A DNA stretch of 8,504 nucleotides from Chitinophagaceae bacterium (GTDB lineage: Bacteria; Bacteroidota; Bacteroidia; Chitinophagales; UBA10324): positions 1 to 8,504 of the forward strand of contig JAHEZG010000164.1 of NCBI GenBank assembly GCA_023251195.1, given 5' to 3'. A program made the position numbers and the translations under genes. Numbering within the stretch: the stretch's first letter is position 1; each line of letters opens with the position of its first letter. The notes beneath the pieces are model-generated. The model saw nothing but the letters and a program-made list of their open reading frames with translations, searched no databases and was not told the DNA's origin. Positions 5,778-8,504 of the stretch are shown piece after piece.

Positions 5778-6026
5778 ATGAGCAATAATGATATTCTAAA
5801 AAAACTTCGTGTGGCTTTGCAACTGCGGGATGATGAGATTGTAAAAATCCTTGAACTTGTAAACTTCAAAATATCCAAGAGCGAAGTGAATGATTTATTT
5901 CGTAATGAAGATCAACCCAATTTTAAAAAATGCGGCGATCAGATTCTCCGTAATTTTTTAAACGGATTAGTGATTCACCTTCGTGGTCCGAAAGAAGATA
6001 AGAAACCACGGTTGCCAAATATTTAA
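5778..6026 (+). CDS. Single-domain DUF1456 (YehS-like) protein
   Basis: An 82-aa protein matching DUF1456. E. coli YehS (about 156 aa) carries two copies of this domain; this one has a single copy, closest by eye to the second. Shared features are NNDILKKLRVAL (3-14), DDEIVKILEL (18-27), the SEVNDLFR helix, and the block FKKCGDQILRNFLNGL (about 49-64). The family is helical and its molecular role is unknown. The ATG at 5778 gives the expected start right before NNDIL. Two stop codons in a row (TAATAA, 6024-6029) end it, 12 bases before the convergent glmM end. It could be co-transcribed with the DUF1415 gene, although the 62-base gap leaves room for its own promoter. Confidence 0.88.
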   Translation: MSNNDILKKLRVALQLRDDEIVKILELVNFKISKSEVNDLFRNEDQPNFKKCGDQILRNFLNGLVIHLRGPKEDKKPRLPNI

Positions 6027-6038
6027 TAATAAATTATT

Positions 6039-7436
6039 TTAAATTGTCATTGTTGCAGCACTGACTGCTTCTATTTCCGCTATCATTTTTTTTGCTAACT
6101 CATTGGCTGATTGTTCATTTCTACTTTCAGCATAAATACGAATAATGGGTTCAGTGTTGCTCTTGCGCATGTGTACCCATTCATTTCCGAATTCAATTTT
6201 TAAACCGTCTTCGGTATTGCAAGGCTGCGAAATATATTTTTCATGAACAGATTTTAAAATGGCATCCACATCAATTTCTTTCTTTAATTCAATTTTATTC
6301 TTCGCAATAAAGTAAGAAGGATAAGATGCCCGCAATTCAGAAGCTTTCATTTTTGTTTCAGCAAGGTGAGTCAGAAACAAAGCTATACCCACCAAAGCAT
6401 CACGACCATAATGCAATTCAGGAAAAATGATTCCGCCGTTTCCTTCACCTCCAATCACCGCATTTACCTGTTTCATTTTTGTCACCACATTCACCTCTCC
6501 TACCGCAGCACCGCTGTAAACTCCACCGGCTTTTTCTGTTACATCTCTCAATGCCCTTGTAGATGACAAATTCGAAACGGTATTTCCCCTTTTGTTTTTC
6601 AAAATATAATCAGCTACCGCCACCAAAGTATATTCTTCTCCAAACATGCTTCCGTCTTCGCATACAAAAGCAAGGCGGTCAACATCAGGGTCCACCACAA
6701 TTCCTAAATCAGCTTTTTGTTTTTTAACTTCATCAGAAATTACTTTCAGGTTTTCAGGAAGCGGTTCCGGATTGTGGGGAAAAATTCCGGTAGGTTCGCA
6801 ATACTGCTCAACAATATTTTTTACGCCCAATGCTTTTAACAATTCCGGAACAAAAATTCCTCCAGAAGAATTAACGGCATCTACAACAATTTTAAAATTT
6901 GCATTGACAATTTTTTCTTTATTCACTAGTGGCAATTTCAAAATCAAATCAATGTGTTTGTCCATCCAACTATCATCAGTTTTATAAGAACCGATTTTTT
7001 CAATGGTTGAATAATCATTCTGTTCTTCGTCTGCAATCGCAAGAATTTTTTTTCCATCTTCATCAGAAATAAATTCACCCTTGTGATTTAATAATTTCAA
7101 AGCATTCCACTGGCCGGGATTGTGGCTGGCAGTAATAATTATTCCTCCGCTGGCATTTTCACCTACAACAGCTACCTCAACTGTTGGCGTGGTGCTTAAT
7201 CCAAGATCAATTACTTCCACTCCCATAGCAATTAAGGTAGCGCTCACAATTTTCGAAATCATATCGCCGCTCAATCGAGCATCCCTTCCTATTACAACTT
7301 TATTGTTTTCACTTTTGGTTTTCGTCCACACTGCGTAGGCTGAAGTAAATTTCACCACATCAATCGGTGTTAAATTATCTCCTGGCTTACCTCCTATCGT
7401 TCCGCGAATTCCTGAAATGGATTTTATTAAAGTCAT
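6039..7436 (-). CDS. glmM: Phosphohexomutase, probably phosphoglucosamine mutase
   Basis: A 465-aa alpha-D-phosphohexomutase. In the GlmM role it converts glucosamine-6-phosphate to glucosamine-1-phosphate in the cytoplasm, feeding UDP-GlcNAc for peptidoglycan and lipid A. All four catalytic loops are visible: the phosphoserine loop TASHNPGQWNALK with Ser104, the metal loop DPDVDR (249-254), the sugar loop GGEGNGG (329-335), and the phosphate loop RKSNTEPIIRIYAE (424-437). The N-terminal SISGIRGTIGG (6-16) is also typical. The sugar loop GEGNGG differs from GEQSGH of E. coli GlmM and looks more like archaeal-type and Bacteroidota members, so phosphomannomutase or phosphoglucomutase activity cannot be excluded. 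The length fits the family (about 445-465). The start is the ATG giving MTLIKSISGIRG. It diverges from the transporter gene. Confidence 0.9.
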   Translation of the reverse strand: MTLIKSISGIRGTIGGKPGDNLTPIDVVKFTSAYAVWTKTKSENNKVVIGRDARLSGDMISKIVSATLIAMGVEVIDLGLSTTPTVEVAVVGENASGGIIITASHNPGQWNALKLLNHKGEFISDEDGKKILAIADEEQNDYSTIEKIGSYKTDDSWMDKHIDLILKLPLVNKEKIVNANFKIVVDAVNSSGGIFVPELLKALGVKNIVEQYCEPTGIFPHNPEPLPENLKVISDEVKKQKADLGIVVDPDVDRLAFVCEDGSMFGEEYTLVAVADYILKNKRGNTVSNLSSTRALRDVTEKAGGVYSGAAVGEVNVVTKMKQVNAVIGGEGNGGIIFPELHYGRDALVGIALFLTHLAETKMKASELRASYPSYFIAKNKIELKKEIDVDAILKSVHEKYISQPCNTEDGLKIEFGNEWVHMRKSNTEPIIRIYAESRNEQSANELAKKMIAEIEAVSAATMTI

Positions 7437-7463
7437 GATGATGAATTATTTCATGTTGAAATA

Positions 7464-7471
7464 CAAAACTA
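7464..7471 (-). promoter_or_regulatory. Candidate -7 element for glmM
   Basis: On the minus strand the bases read TAGTTTTG, a full match to TAnnTTTG, 27 bases before the glmM ATG. No clear TTTG -33 element is seen 19-21 bases further upstream, so the call rests on the -7 box and its position. Confidence 0.45.
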
Positions 7472-7539
7472 TAACGCGAATACACATTTACATTTTCCAT
7501 TGAATGAAAATAAGAAGAATGAAATGTTGAAATGAATAT

Positions 7540-7570
7540 TTTAAATGCTTCATCATTAAAAACATCTTTG
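7540..7570 (+). promoter_or_regulatory. Candidate promoter for the EamA-family transporter
   Basis: TTTA (7540-7543), a 19-base spacer and CATCTTTG (7563-7570) fit the Bacteroidota pattern with one mismatch in each element. The -7 element ends 14 bases before the ATG at 7585. Confidence 0.35.
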
Positions 7571-7584
7571 TTCCGAAAATAATA

Positions 7585-8504
7585 ATGCGCAGAGCACTCA
7601 TCTATTTACATATATCGATTTTTCTCTGGGGCTTCACCGGCATATTCGGTCGCGCAATTGAATTAAAAGAGTTGGTGCTGGTTTGGTACCGGTTAATATT
7701 TACAGTTGCGTTGCTGTTATTGATTCCCGCTTTTTCAAGAAACATTAAAAGTCTTTCATTCAAAGAAGCAAAGCGAATAATCTTCGTTGGGTTTCTGGTT
7801 GCCATTCATTGGGTATTATTTTATGGAAGCATCAAGTATTCAAACATTTCAATAGGATTAAGTTGTTTGAGCACAATTGCAGTCTTCACCTCGTTAATAG
7901 ATCCTATAGTCAATCATAAAAAAATAAATGTGCGCGAATTGTTGCTTGCCGTTTTTGCTTTAATCGGCATGCTGGTTATTTTCAGAGTGCAGGAAATACA
8001 ACGCACCGGAATAATTTTAGGGATCGGTGCTGCACTTATTGGTTCTTATTTCACCATCCTAAATGCTAAACTGGTGAAGGATTTTCCTTCTGAAACAGTT
8101 ACCTTTTATGAACTGGCGAGTGGATTATTTCTGATCACATTAGTTCTTCCGTTTTATCAATATGTTTTTCCAACTTCATCAATTATTCCAACAAGAAATG
8201 ATTTGATATTGCTTTTATTCTTCAGCATTTTTTGCACCGTTATTCCTTTCAATCTTTCGTTAAAAGCATTGCAACATGTATCCGCATTTACATCTAATTT
8301 GTATATCAATCTTGAACCTATTTACGGAATCATTTTCGCATTTATATTTTTCCACGAACAAAATGAATTGCAACCAGGATTTTATATTGGTTCAGGAATT
8401 ATACTTTCATCGGTAATAATTTATACAATTGCAAAATATCGAAAGCAATTAATAAATGCGGCTACTCAAACACGACAATATGTGACAAGAAAAAATGAAG
8501 AATA
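7585..8504 (+). CDS. EamA-family (drug/metabolite transporter) permease, stop codon at window edge
   Basis: Inner-membrane permease of the DMT superfamily, with two EamA repeats and about ten transmembrane helices (roughly residues 4-22, 31-50, 64-82, 88-109, 117-134, 140-160, 172-192, 207-227, 233-256, 264-284). Typical family segments are FLWGFTGIFGRAI near the N-terminus, VWYRLIFT at the start of helix 2, HWVLFYGSIKYSNISIG in helices 3-4, and SAFTSNLYINLEPIYGIIFAFIFFHE followed by GFYIGSGIILSSV at the end. A polar tail KYRKQL...TRKNEE closes it. 306 full codons are present and the last two bases of the window are TA, which fits the start of a TAA or TAG stop, so the protein is probably complete at 306 aa. 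The ATG at 7585 places the first helix correctly. The substrate cannot be told from sequence; the family exports amino acids, metabolites and other small molecules. It is divergent from glmM across a 148-base spacer. Confidence 0.93.
   Translation, partial: MRRALIYLHISIFLWGFTGIFGRAIELKELVLVWYRLIFTVALLLLIPAFSRNIKSLSFKEAKRIIFVGFLVAIHWVLFYGSIKYSNISIGLSCLSTIAVFTSLIDPIVNHKKINVRELLLAVFALIGMLVIFRVQEIQRTGIILGIGAALIGSYFTILNAKLVKDFPSETVTFYELASGLFLITLVLPFYQYVFPTSSIIPTRNDLILLLFFSIFCTVIPFNLSLKALQHVSAFTSNLYINLEPIYGIIFAFIFFHEQNELQPGFYIGSGIILSSVIIYTIAKYRKQLINAATQTRQYVTRKNEE

Noticed and set aside
6025..6038. AATAAT/ATTATT inverted repeat between the convergent DUF1456 and glmM genes
   Set aside because: The stem is all A-T with a two-base loop and no T-tract; it is not a credible terminator in AT-rich DNA.

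Overview
The window looks like a chromosomal segment of a Bacteroidota member. The evidence is AT-rich intergenic DNA, few Shine-Dalgarno sites, several matches to the TAnnTTTG -7 promoter element of this phylum, relaxed Bacteroidota-type lipoboxes (FFSC, FYSC), and protein families in their Bacteroidota form. Genus or species cannot be set from the sequence. The genes are mostly housekeeping or uncharacterised singletons, and no multi-gene defence or biosynthetic cluster is visible.

Layout. 1-903 is the 3' part of groEL, followed by a long palindrome (904-926) and a strong intrinsic terminator (937-970). From about 971 to 2130 lies a REP/RAYT module. Three tandem units of about 81 bp, each with two small hairpins, end just before a single-domain HUH/Y1 transposase gene (1402-1968). 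Two more hairpins of the same design, in inverted orientation, follow the gene. 2181-2753 encodes a small lipoprotein. It converges on a minus-strand pepD dipeptidase gene (2834-4294), with a hairpin between the two stop codons. Next come a minus-strand lipoprotein of unknown function (4371-5099), a plus-strand DUF1415 gene (5173-5715) and a plus-strand single-domain DUF1456/YehS-like gene (5778-6026). The latter converges with a minus-strand glmM-type phosphohexomutase (6039-7436). A divergent EamA/DMT-family transporter (7585-8504) runs to the right edge, where the last two bases are probably the start of its stop codon.

How the parts work together. GroEL (protein folding), PepD (dipeptide hydrolysis) and the GlmM-like mutase (probably GlcN-6-P to GlcN-1-P for UDP-GlcNAc) are independent core functions, and the gene orientations suggest mostly single-gene transcripts. 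The unusual part is the RAYT module. Its hairpins share an ATTTGTAAT core (ATTACAAAT in inverted orientation), and one hairpin has a different stem sequence that still pairs perfectly, which suggests selection for structure. REP/RAYT systems are known in other bacteria, so this is a Bacteroidota variant with its own repeat architecture rather than a wholly new kind of system. A second point of interest is the pepD promoter. It matches the phylum consensus at both elements and lies so close to the ATG that the mRNA should have almost no leader.
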